A program made the position numbers and the translations under genes. The notes under the pieces were generated by a model. That model did no database searches, was not told the DNA's origin, and saw only the letters and a program-made list of their open reading frames with translations. This document shows positions 56,853 through 64,000 of a DNA stretch of 64,000 nucleotides, piece after piece (within the stretch, counting starts at the first letter, position 1; each line of letters begins with the position of its first letter). The DNA is taken from positions 3,850,001 to 3,914,000 of the forward strand of contig NZ_CP047242.1 in assembly GCF_009856605.1 (NCBI RefSeq), written 5' to 3'. This stretch comes from Trichormus variabilis 0441. Lineage in GTDB: Bacteria > Cyanobacteriota > Cyanobacteriia > Cyanobacteriales > Nostocaceae.

Positions 56853-56877
56853 TAGGGTGGGCATCTTGCCTACCCTA
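56853..56877. repeat. TAGGGTGGGCA hairpin after aspC
   Basis: TAGGGTGGGCA (56853-56863) pairs with TGCCTACCCTA (56867-56877) with one mismatch and a three-base loop. It shares its stem sequence with the hairpins inside the MITE-like copies at 5060 and 10087. It may double as a terminator, although it is followed by AATATTTGGG rather than a T run. Confidence 0.65.
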
Positions 56878-56962
56878 AATATTTGGGAGTTTTATTGTGG
56901 TGTGGAACATAATGAATATAGATTTGTAGTCTAGTCAGCGAATAAAAACGGAAAATATTCCT

Positions 56963-57541
56963 ATGACAGCGCTTACATTAAATCTCGATTCTGTCATTAA
57001 ATTGACAAGAGAACAGTTTTATAAATTGTGTATAGAAAACCCTGATTTAAAATTAGAACGCAATGCCCAGGGAGAATTAATTATCATGCCACCGACAGGA
57101 GGAGAAACAGGGAGAAGTAATGTTAATTTAATTCTGCAAGTAGCATCATGGAATGAAATAAATCATGGGGGTGAAGTTTTTGATTCATCTACCGGATTTA
57201 CTTTACCCAACGGTGCTGATCGTTCTCCTGATGTTTCTTGGGTAGAAAAGTCTCGTTGGGAAGCGTTAACTAAAGAACAAAGAGAAAAATTTATTCCTTT
57301 GTGTCCTGATTTTGTCATTGAAATAATGTCACCATCCGACAGTTTAAAAAAAGTTCAAGACAAAATGTATGAATATATGTTAAATGGATGTAGATTGGGT
57401 TGGTTGATTAACCGAAAAAAACAGGAAGTAGAAATTTATCACCCAGAACGGGAAGTAGAAATTTTAACATTACCTCAAACGCTTTCTGGTGAAGATGTTT
57501 TACCTGGGTTTGTACTCAATCTGCAACGAATTTGGGAATAA
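56963..57541 (+). CDS. Uma2-family nuclease-like protein
   Basis: A 192-residue Uma2/DUF820 protein of standard length without insertions. Core stretches are IMPPTGGETGRSN, ADRSPDVSWVEKSRW, PDFVIEIMSPSDSLKKVQDKM with the acidic and lysine positions of the nuclease fold, and a final PGFVLNLQRIW. Function is unknown; the many paralogues per genome and AT-rich composition suggest mobile or fast-evolving genes. It is convergent with the HigB/HigA operon. Confidence 0.9.
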   Translation: MTALTLNLDSVIKLTREQFYKLCIENPDLKLERNAQGELIIMPPTGGETGRSNVNLILQVASWNEINHGGEVFDSSTGFTLPNGADRSPDVSWVEKSRWEALTKEQREKFIPLCPDFVIEIMSPSDSLKKVQDKMYEYMLNGCRLGWLINRKKQEVEIYHPEREVEILTLPQTLSGEDVLPGFVLNLQRIWE

Positions 57542-57576
57542 CATTAACAACTAATAACTAACACGCATTCACGGAA

Positions 57577-57957
57577 TCAAGCTGAATTTTCCATCAAGGA
57601 GTATGGTTGAATTAAAACCTCTGCTGGAATCCCCAATTGTTGATGTAAACGCCGAATTATTTCCAAAGTTAACGCCTGTCTACGATGTAAAATGTTGCTG
57701 ATTTCTGTTTTGCTGCCAATGACAGGCTCTAAATCATTTACAGATAACCCACGGGATTCAAGATAATATAAGATTTCTTCAATAGTATCTGGTGCTGCAA
57801 TTGGGTAATGTTTTTGTTCGTAGGCTTCCACAAGTGTAGTTAATACTTCCAACTTGTCAGACTCTGGTGTATTTAATTTTGAATCGAACAATCTTGCAAT
57901 TTCATCAAGCGCCGCACGATAATCAGCTTCATTACGAATCGGACGGGGTTCCAGCAT
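57577..57957 (-). CDS. HigA-like helix-turn-helix antitoxin
   Basis: A 126-residue antitoxin and autorepressor. The N-terminal half is helical and acidic (EADYRAALDEIARLF). The C-terminal half is an HTH of the HigA type: SVNDLEPVIGSKTEISNILH with the recognition helix, then ALTLEIIRRLHQQLGIPAEVL. It follows the toxin gene by 12 bases in the toxin-first order typical of hig operons. The pair as a whole should act as HigBA. Confidence 0.9.
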   Translation of the reverse strand: MLEPRPIRNEADYRAALDEIARLFDSKLNTPESDKLEVLTTLVEAYEQKHYPIAAPDTIEEILYYLESRGLSVNDLEPVIGSKTEISNILHRRQALTLEIIRRLHQQLGIPAEVLIQPYSLMENSA

Positions 57958-57969
57958 AATATTACTGCC

Positions 57970-58263
57970 TCAAATACTTGTTGCATCTACTTTATCGTAT
58001 TCTTTATGTGTTCCCAGAAAAGGAATAAAAATAATTCCAATGTCATAACGGATGTGAACAATTAAGCGGTAATCATTGCCTTTGATATTAAAAACCACTC
58101 GATTATTCGCAATAATACTAGTATTACGATAGGTGCTTTTAATATCTGCTGGACTATCCAATTCTGCACGAGACGCTTCATCAAACCAAGCTTTTAAGGG
58201 CTGTTCAGCATCGGGATACGCTTCCCAAAACTTTCGTAATGTGCTGCGGGCAATGATTCGCAT
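57970..58263 (-). CDS. HigB-like mRNA interferase toxin
   Basis: A 97-residue RelE-superfamily toxin that cleaves mRNA on the ribosome. It begins MRIIARSTLRKFWEAYPDAE and shows FNIKGNDYRLIVHIRYD followed by FLGTHKEYDKVD, the HigB pattern with basic residues and a histidine near the C-terminus. The frame looks intact. Its start lies 14 bases after the stop of the GT2-TPR gene, so the pair may share a transcript with it as well as using its own promoter. Confidence 0.92.
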   Translation of the reverse strand: MRIIARSTLRKFWEAYPDAEQPLKAWFDEASRAELDSPADIKSTYRNTSIIANNRVVFNIKGNDYRLIVHIRYDIGIIFIPFLGTHKEYDKVDATSI

Positions 58264-58277
58264 AATACTAGTATTTC

Positions 58278-59465
58278 CTAAACCAAACCCATTTCTCGTA
58301 ACCCTTGACGCAGCCTCATCGCTTCTTCTGGGTTGTCTTGTTCATGGAGGATAATGGCATTTTTAAAAGCTGTGATACTGGCCGGAACATTGCCGACTTT
58401 TAACTGTACTACCCCTAAATTTTGATAAGCTTCTGCATAGCTTGGTTTTAATTTAATGGCTTTTTGATAACAGGCGATCGCCTCTATAAATAAACCCATT
58501 GCTTTGCAGATCATCCCCAAATTATAATGTCCGGTGGCAAAGTTGGAGTCAATTTTTAAAGCAGTTTCATAGGTTTTTTTTGCCCCCTTTAAATCTCCAG
58601 AGGCTTTCAATAAACTACCTAAATTATTATATGCTCCTAACTTGAGCATGGGATAAATTGGCAATTTGATGGCAGTTTGGTAGTGATAAATTGCCTGTTG
58701 CGTGTTCTGCAAGCGATTGTAAGCAATGCCTAAATGATAATGGAGTTCATACAAAATTTCGTACTCTTCCTGACAAGCGTTGATACCGCGCTTTAATAAC
58801 TCCATTCCTTTGTCAGTCTTCCCCGTCTCCACATATAACGCCCCTAACTTACTGCAAACATAGGGATCATGGGGATGAGTGGCGAGAAACCCTTCCATTG
58901 TGGCTTGGGCTTTGGCATATTTGTTATTTTGCGCGATCGCACTTTTTTGATAACCTGCATGAAGAATCGCTACCCCTTGTAAATAACCAATTTGCCATTG
59001 GGGTTCCTTCTGGAGAATTGCCGAAACACTATCGTCTACTAAAGCATGGTAGGGACGCTCAAAGCGAATTTCTGGATGGTTGCGAAATAGGCGCGACACC
59101 AGAGAGTAGGGAGATTGTTCTGCGCCTACTTCTTGACGCATGAGATTGACAAGTAAATATTCTTCACTGGCGATCGCATTTTTTAAATGTGGGACAATTG
59201 CTGGTGTAAGAGTTTCATCAGCATCTAAAACTAATACCCAATCACCAGTAACATATTTTAGGGCAGTATTGCGGGCTATGCTGAAATCGTTACACCAAAC
59301 AAAATCATAAACCTCAGCCCCAAATTGTCTGGCAATATGGGGAGTACCATCTTGAGAACCTGTATCTAAAACTACAATTTCATTTACTACATTTACGACA
59401 CTACTTAAACACTTTGGTAGTGCCGTCGCCTCATTTTTGACAATCATACATAGACTAAGTTTCAT
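58278..59465 (-). CDS. GT2 glycosyltransferase fused to TPR repeats
   Basis: A 395-residue protein. Residues about 1-190 are a GT2 family (GT-A fold) domain with LSLCMIVKNEATALPKCL, VVLDTGSQDGT, NDFSIARNTAL and the metal-binding DADET (about 92-96). The rest is a row of TPR units, for example NFATGHYNLGMICKAMGLFI and SYAEAYQNLGVVQLKVGNVP. This architecture is common in filamentous cyanobacteria, where the acceptor may be a protein or surface glycan. No membrane helix is visible. It heads a possible operon with HigB and HigA. Confidence 0.92.
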   Translation of the reverse strand: MKLSLCMIVKNEATALPKCLSSVVNVVNEIVVLDTGSQDGTPHIARQFGAEVYDFVWCNDFSIARNTALKYVTGDWVLVLDADETLTPAIVPHLKNAIASEEYLLVNLMRQEVGAEQSPYSLVSRLFRNHPEIRFERPYHALVDDSVSAILQKEPQWQIGYLQGVAILHAGYQKSAIAQNNKYAKAQATMEGFLATHPHDPYVCSKLGALYVETGKTDKGMELLKRGINACQEEYEILYELHYHLGIAYNRLQNTQQAIYHYQTAIKLPIYPMLKLGAYNNLGSLLKASGDLKGAKKTYETALKIDSNFATGHYNLGMICKAMGLFIEAIACYQKAIKLKPSYAEAYQNLGVVQLKVGNVPASITAFKNAIILHEQDNPEEAMRLRQGLREMGLV

Positions 59466-60020
59466 ATTGGCGAATCATTATAGTTTTTCATGTATTTTCT
59501 CAATCATCACATCAAGGCTTTATTTTATTGACAAATATTAGGAATGATGTTAACAAATTTTGACTAATTAGCTGAGAGCAAAATTTGCTCATAAAGGGAT
59601 TAATTTGAGATTTGTTGTGGCAATTTCATAGCACCTACACATCATCCACATATTTTATTCACAATACTGAATGAAATTAACTGGTTATAGTTAATGATTC
59701 GTTACAACTACTGTGGCGATGACGTTCCGCTTGAGAGAAGCATTTTTGGGGTTGCTTAAAATCCTTCACCCACAAGGAGATGAGGAATATGGTAATAAGT
59801 AATTGGACTATTACCCATTACCAAAGCGAGGGACTTGCAGATAAAAGAATATCCGCAATGTAGGGTGCGTCAGTGCAAGAAAACTTAGCTGTACCACGCA
59901 ATTATTCATACTGACGCACCCTACTAACCGTCAATTTGCAATAGTTTATCTTCTGGTGTTCCTTTAACTAGAAGCCTCTGACTAAGGAGACAAACTTGCA
60001 TAACACAATTCAGATGAGGT
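59466..60020. other. Intergenic region, 555 bp, with a hairpin repeat
   Basis: Holds the TAGGGTGCGTCAG inverted repeat at 59861-59923 and an ATTACCCATTACCAA fragment at about 59808-59822. I see no gene. Promoter elements for the GT2-TPR gene are expected near its start at 59465. Confidence 0.5.
59861..59923. repeat. TAGGGTGCGTCAG inverted repeat
   Basis: TAGGGTGCGTCAG (59861-59873) and its perfect complement (59911-59923) enclose a 37-base AT-rich loop. The arms are identical to those inside the element at 11536-11658, but the GGACTTAcGCAA ends are not evident here, so this may be a decayed or different relative. Confidence 0.75.
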
Positions 60021-61031
60021 TCATGGTATCGTGTTCACCGTGACTTTTAATCTATCTACTAATACCTGACCTTTTGTGATACCAGCAGCTCGCCAGTAAA
60101 GCCTTAAACCAGACAATTGAGTGAAGTATTGATAAAAAGGAGCAGTACTACTTTGCGGTAAAAACATGATCGCTTCACGAGTAAAATTACCACTTCCATT
60201 CGCATCGCGCCATAGTTCTTGTGTATTTGGTGTGACTACATAGCGAAAAGTCTGCCAATTCGTCGAGGCTAACCCAGTAGCTGAACGTGACCAGCTATTA
60301 GCCGGAAAGGGAGAACCTTGACCGGGAACACCACCGCCAGCACTTTGGATAAACCCAGGTAACCACCAGTCAGGAATATTATCATTATTGGCATCAAATT
60401 TTTCGTATTCTCCCGATGCAGACATTCCCCCACCATATTGAAGCATAGCGAAAGAAGCCGCATTATTTCCAGAGCGAATACGGGCATGGTAAGCTGGTTG
60501 CGCCCATATGTTAGGCGTACTGAAGTCCTGGTATTTACTGTTAGGAGTGAGATTTAGTCCACCTATAGGATAGTTGTGATTTAGGATAACTAAAAATCGT
60601 CCCCCTTCACCAGAACTAGTATTACTCAACTCCATCCATTTGACGCGAAACTCTACGGTAACTACACGAGTAGCATGATTAATTGGTTGGGGAAATTGCC
60701 AGTCTAAAGCAGAAAATCCTTTTAAGCCTGTAAGATTGGTGTAATTGCTACTTAAGCCATTAATCAAGATATTAGCAGCGCTATGGGTTGTGCCATCAGC
60801 AATACCCACAGCTTTATTACCGCCGCCAATATCAAAAATTTGAAAAGCAGAAGTACCAACTGGATGACCACCCCAAGAGATACTGGTACTTAAGTCTTTC
60901 CAATTTCTTATGTGACTGAAGTTCTCATTAATTAGGGTAGTTGTAGATGCTATTACTGGTTTGGCTTCCATAATTGAGACTAGGGTAGTTAATCCCGCCA
61001 AACAGCCTAAAACAATTCTCGGTAGTTGCAT
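60021..61031 (-). CDS. Secreted protein of unknown family
   Basis: A 336-residue protein with a hydrophobic signal peptide (about 1-29, ending VIASTT). The mature part is rich in Gly, Ser, Asn and aromatic residues and looks all-beta, like a lectin or glycanase jelly roll: VVTVEFRVKWMEL, GRFLVILNHNYP, WQTFRYVVTPNTQELW. DANNDNIPDWW at about 224-234 matches a thrombospondin-type-3 or dockerin-like calcium loop. I see no catalytic motif. It may be an extracellular polysaccharide-binding or modifying protein, but this is only a guess from composition and fold. Confidence 0.75.
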   Translation of the reverse strand: MQLPRIVLGCLAGLTTLVSIMEAKPVIASTTTLINENFSHIRNWKDLSTSISWGGHPVGTSAFQIFDIGGGNKAVGIADGTTHSAANILINGLSSNYTNLTGLKGFSALDWQFPQPINHATRVVTVEFRVKWMELSNTSSGEGGRFLVILNHNYPIGGLNLTPNSKYQDFSTPNIWAQPAYHARIRSGNNAASFAMLQYGGGMSASGEYEKFDANNDNIPDWWLPGFIQSAGGGVPGQGSPFPANSWSRSATGLASTNWQTFRYVVTPNTQELWRDANGSGNFTREAIMFLPQSSTAPFYQYFTQLSGLRLYWRAAGITKGQVLVDRLKVTVNTIP

Positions 61032-61131
61032 AAAGTCGCTCTTATTCTAGCGCCACAAGTGTAAGCGTCAGAAGTTTCCGCGTCTATAGTAATCACCTTG
61101 AATTTGTGGAAGCTAGTCAGAAAATATAGCT

Positions 61132-61173
61132 GGGGACTGGGGACTGGGAACTGGGGATTGGGGATTGGGGATT
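61132..61173. repeat. STRR array, six GGGGAYT units
   Basis: Six head-to-tail heptamers, GGGGACT twice, GGGAACT once and GGGGATT three times. These are the complement of the CCCCART type seen at 43896. The array lies upstream of the secreted-protein gene, about 100 bases from its start. Confidence 0.92.
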
Positions 61174-61281
61174 GGGTGAAAGGTCTTGTTGTGTCTAGGT
61201 TGTATCATCTATTGATGTCCTAACACTACTGGTAACAGTTAGACTACCGTAGACCCAGAAAAATTATCGAAAAAGATTGAC

Positions 61282-61536
61282 TTAGGAGCGATTTTGCCTG
61301 ATGACCAAACCACCAGCAAACGCACCTAATATCGCACCTGTCCAAACTCCAGTTGTAGCACCTTGCCAAGTTGCTCCTGGGGTTATCCAAACGTTACATA
61401 ATTCTTTTATGCCCCAATTTTGATTTTGACACCTCTGACTATGCAACATTAAGGTGATTTGACTACCAATGTTCCCGCCGAGAAATCCTGATGATAGTGC
61501 TAGAGCAGTACAGATTAAGATTTTATTTTTGACCAT
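61282..61536 (-). CDS. Small membrane protein with glycine-rich helices
   Basis: An 84-residue protein with two hydrophobic helices, the first (about 5-27) possibly a signal anchor and the second (about 60-77) with a glycine-zipper look (GATTGVWTGAILGAFAGGLV). Two cysteines lie between them (RCQNQN and LCNVW) and could form a disulphide outside the membrane. I do not recognise the family. Repeats of GTTGTCA type begin a few bases upstream of its start. Confidence 0.6.
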   Translation of the reverse strand: MVKNKILICTALALSSGFLGGNIGSQITLMLHSQRCQNQNWGIKELCNVWITPGATWQGATTGVWTGAILGAFAGGLVIRQNRS

Positions 61537-61541
61537 TTGTT

Positions 61542-61600
61542 CAGTTGTCAGTTGTCAGTTGTATGTGTTTTACCACTGACCACTAACTACTGACAACTCA
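61542..61600. repeat. GTTGTCA/TGACAAC heptamer repeats
   Basis: About three AGTTGTC units (61542-61562), then ACCACTGACCACTAACTACTGACAACTCA in the opposite orientation, so the two arms can pair. They sit between the ppc stop and the small membrane-protein start, where the ppc terminator should be. Confidence 0.75.
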
Positions 61601-61604
61601 CAAA

Positions 61605-64000
61605 TCAACCTGTATTTCTCATCCCTGCGGCAATACCATTAATGGTTAACAGTGCGCCGCGCAATAATTCTCCCTTGCTGTAACGAGAGTGAATGACACC
61701 AGAGGTAGCATTATTATTCTTGGACTGGCGTAGGCGCTTGAGGAGGGAAACTTGGATAAATCCTAGCGGGACGATTGTACCATTGCGTAACTGTACAGAA
61801 CGCTGGAGTACAGGATCACCATCTAAAAGCCGACTGTGGTCGGTGATTTTTAAGACTAAATCTCTGGTGAGATAATATTCGTTAGCGATTTGCTCAAATA
61901 CTTTCTCGAATCGAGACTTATCTTCAGGGTCAGATAATTCTTGTACGTAGTGACCAGCCATTTGCATATCTACTTTTGCCAAGGTCATTTCTACTTTAGA
62001 AATCACCATCTTGAAGAAAGGCCACTTGACATAAAAGTAGCGCATCAATTTGAGATGTTCTTCTGGTTCTTCGTTGAAAAATTCTTGCAAAGCTGTACCG
62101 ACACCGTACCAAGAAGGTAGTAAGAATCGTGTTTGTGTCCAGCTAAATACCCAAGGGATGGCGCGGAGGCTGCTTAAATCTTTCTTACCAGAAGGACGAC
62201 GGGCGGGACGAGAACTAATTTGTAGTTGACTGATTTCTTCGATGGGGGTGACTTGGTGGAAGAAGTCGATGAAATCAGGTTGTTCGTAAATTAAACCACG
62301 ATAATGTTGCCGCGATCGCGCTGCTAATTCTTCCATAATTTCGTTCCACGGTTCAATATCATCAAACCCAGTCCGCAGGAGGCTGGCTTGAATTACCGCC
62401 GTGGTGATGGTTTCCAAGTTGTACAGGGCTAAATCTAGCAAGGAGTATTTGGAAGCTAATACTTCCCCTTGTTCGGTAATTTTAATCCGCCCGTTGATGC
62501 TGTGTCCTGGCTGTGCCAAAATCGCTTCGTGGGCTGGGCCGCCTCCCCGTCCTACGGAACCGCCGCGCCCGTGGAAAATCCGCAGATTTACGCCATATTC
62601 TTCGGCGATTTTCTGTAATGATTTTTGGGCTTTGTGAATTTCCCAGTTGCTACTCAAGAAGCCAGAGTCTTTGTTGCTGTCGGAATAGCCCAGCATGACT
62701 TCTTGTAAGTCGGGGGTTAATACGGAGTGGGGGGTGGGGAGTGGGGTTGACTCAGGACTGGGGACTTTTACCTCAGTACTTTTATAACCACCTGCTAATA
62801 GGGCGCGGTATAGAGGTAATTCAAATAACTGTCGCATGACGCTGCGAGAACGTTGTAAATCTTCGACAGTCTCAAATAATGGTACAACCTGAATTGTGCC
62901 GACGGCGATCGCTGGGTCAAAAAGTCTGGCTTCTTTGGCTAGGAGTAAAACTTCTAAGACATCGCTGACTTGACGACACATACTAATGATGTAAGTTTGG
63001 CAGATATTAATGCCAAATTCTTGCTGGAGCGATCGCACTACGCGGAAGGTTTTGATGACATCATTAGTTTTATCTGAGAATGGTAATTCTGACGAAATTA
63101 ATGGGCGACGGGTTTGCAGTTCGGTTGTCAGCCAAGCCACTCGCTGTTCTTCGGAGAGGTCGTTGTATGGCTGGGGTAATAGTTGGAGATAGTCGAGAAT
63201 CTCGTTTAACGCGTCGGAGTGTCTGGTGGATTCTTGACGAATGTCTAATTTTGTCAAGTTAAAATCAAAAATTTCCACTTGACAGATCAAATTATCCAAT
63301 TCTCGGCAGCTTAAACCTGTTTCTGTCAAGTTATGCTGAATTAACCGTAGTTCTGCCAGAAATTCTGCCCCCGAACGATACATGGGGCTATCTTCATTGG
63401 TGGGGGTTTCACCTTTATATAATGCTAAATTGCGATCGCGGGTATTTTCCAGCCGCTTGAGGACGTAAGCTAACTTCAGGCGATAAGGTTCTTGGCGATA
63501 TCTCAGGGCTAATGCGTCGTATACTTCACTTAACTGGGATTGATCTAACTCCAAGGATTCCAATAAGTCTGGTAAAACGTCACTCCAGTGCATGGAGATA
63601 CTTAATAATTCAATCAATTGCTTGACTGACTTGATATATCTTTCCAGCACCATTTTGCGCTGATAACAAGCTGTCTGCCAGGTAATTTCCGGTGTTACCG
63701 ATGGATTACCGTCTCTATCTGAACCTACCCAAGAACCGAAGGAACAAAAATCTTTACTGGGTGGTTCTAGCCAAGAAAAGGTTTGATTGAGGGCGTATTT
63801 GAAGCGCTTATACAGTTGGGGAATCCCATCAAATAAAACTTCTTGGAAGTAGTGCAAAGCATAATCCACTTCATCCAATACAGTGGGCTTAAATTGGTGG
63901 AGTTCATCTGTACGCCACCACAAGCGAATTTCTTCTAGTAATTTTTCCCGAATTTCCCCCGCTTCCCAAGGATAGCCGCCGCCCTCCTTAGCCCGATTTT
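61605..64000 (-). CDS. ppc: Phosphoenolpyruvate carboxylase, 5' end beyond window
   Basis: Carboxylates PEP to oxaloacetate, the anaplerotic reaction that feeds nitrogen assimilation. About 798 C-terminal residues are present; the frame stays open to 64000 through [18 protein letters not shown], so the TTG at 63923 is not the true start. Active-site stretches: [43 protein letters not shown] and the terminal AAGMRNTG. A Ser/Pro/Thr-rich insert ([15 protein letters not shown]) before [10 protein letters not shown] is encoded by heptamer-like repeat DNA at 62724-62766. Confidence 0.97.
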   Translation of the reverse strand, partial: NRAKEGGGYPWEAGEIREKLLEEIRLWWRTDELHQFKPTVLDEVDYALHYFQEVLFDGIPQLYKRFKYALNQTFSWLEPPSKDFCSFGSWVGSDRDGNPSVTPEITWQTACYQRKMVLERYIKSVKQLIELLSISMHWSDVLPDLLESLELDQSQLSEVYDALALRYRQEPYRLKLAYVLKRLENTRDRNLALYKGETPTNEDSPMYRSGAEFLAELRLIQHNLTETGLSCRELDNLICQVEIFDFNLTKLDIRQESTRHSDALNEILDYLQLLPQPYNDLSEEQRVAWLTTELQTRRPLISSELPFSDKTNDVIKTFRVVRSLQQEFGINICQTYIISMCRQVSDVLEVLLLAKEARLFDPAIAVGTIQVVPLFETVEDLQRSRSVMRQLFELPLYRALLAGGYKSTEVKVPSPESTPLPTPHSVLTPDLQEVMLGYSDSNKDSGFLSSNWEIHKAQKSLQKIAEEYGVNLRIFHGRGGSVGRGGGPAHEAILAQPGHSINGRIKITEQGEVLASKYSLLDLALYNLETITTAVIQASLLRTGFDDIEPWNEIMEELAARSRQHYRGLIYEQPDFIDFFHQVTPIEEISQLQISSRPARRPSGKKDLSSLRAIPWVFSWTQTRFLLPSWYGVGTALQEFFNEEPEEHLKLMRYFYVKWPFFKMVISKVEMTLAKVDMQMAGHYVQELSDPEDKSRFEKVFEQIANEYYLTRDLVLKITDHSRLLDGDPVLQRSVQLRNGTIVPLGFIQVSLLKRLRQSKNNNATSGVIHSRYSKGELLRGALLTINGIAAGMRNTG
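62724..62766. repeat. STRR-like GGGGAGT repeats inside ppc
   Basis: GGAGT, GGGGGT, GGGGAGT, GGGGTTG, then GGACT and GGGGACT: degenerate units of the GGGGAYT family found between genes elsewhere, here in the reading frame of ppc. They encode a Pro/Ser/Thr-rich loop in a place where other PEP carboxylases have a short connection. Confidence 0.8.

Overview
The window is chromosomal DNA of a filamentous, heterocyst-forming cyanobacterium of the Nostoc/Anabaena group. Signs of this are the very frequent octamer GCGATCGC (HIP1), heptameric tandem repeats of the CCCCART and TTGTCAG type, many small dispersed hairpin repeats, and proteins typical of the group: cyanobacterial-type Ser/Thr kinases, a CYP110-like P450, a MEKHLA protein, Uma2 proteins and a probable PatN. 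Gene content and order resemble what I remember of Anabaena sp. PCC 7120 and A. variabilis, but the strain cannot be fixed from sequence alone. I saw no tRNA, rRNA, CRISPR array, prophage or intact insertion sequence.

Layout. 1-8 kb: trpA, a probable heterocyst-pattern membrane protein (patN), a Ser/Thr kinase with an SH3-like sensor, a small gene broken at a run of seven A, a YefM/YoeB toxin-antitoxin pair and a membrane GTPase. 8-13 kb: a ClC-type channel, a DUF1350 protein and a secreted AMIN/beta-lactamase-fold protein, with non-autonomous mobile repeats between them. 13-21 kb: a polysaccharide region with two undecaprenyl-phosphate sugar transferases, GDP-mannose dehydratase and GDP-fucose synthase in tandem, a GT4 glycosyltransferase, an orphan sugar ABC permease and a 5-formyl-THF cyclo-ligase. 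21-36 kb: a CSP41-like epimerase, a cation/proton antiporter, P450, a likely signalling operon (TPR protein, P-loop ATPase, 1552-residue STAND/WD40 protein with 14 near-identical blades), a MEKHLA protein, a rhomboid protease and a CHASE2-Ser/Thr kinase.

36-52 kb is mostly housekeeping: NYN-domain protein, leuA, a DapF-like protein with both catalytic cysteines replaced by serine, a short RecQ helicase, pheS, surE, a metallo-hydrolase, ribF, a MoxR ATPase, a toxin-antitoxin pair whose toxin has an in-frame stop, a two-CxxCH cytochrome and secA. 52-64 kb: a low-GC SF2 helicase-HNH protein that looks like recently acquired defence or restriction cargo, two Uma2 genes (one carrying two in-frame repeat insertions), an aspartate aminotransferase, a HigB/HigA pair, a GT2-TPR protein, an unknown secreted protein, and ppc, which runs off the right edge.

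The main theme is how far small repeats have entered this genome. They lie between genes, in leaders (pheS, surE) and inside coding frames (a Uma2 gene, ppc, possibly the cyclo-ligase N-terminus). The best candidates for undescribed biology are the STAND/WD40-ATPase operon, the helicase-HNH protein, the double Cys-to-Ser DapF paralogue and the A7 frameshift gene.
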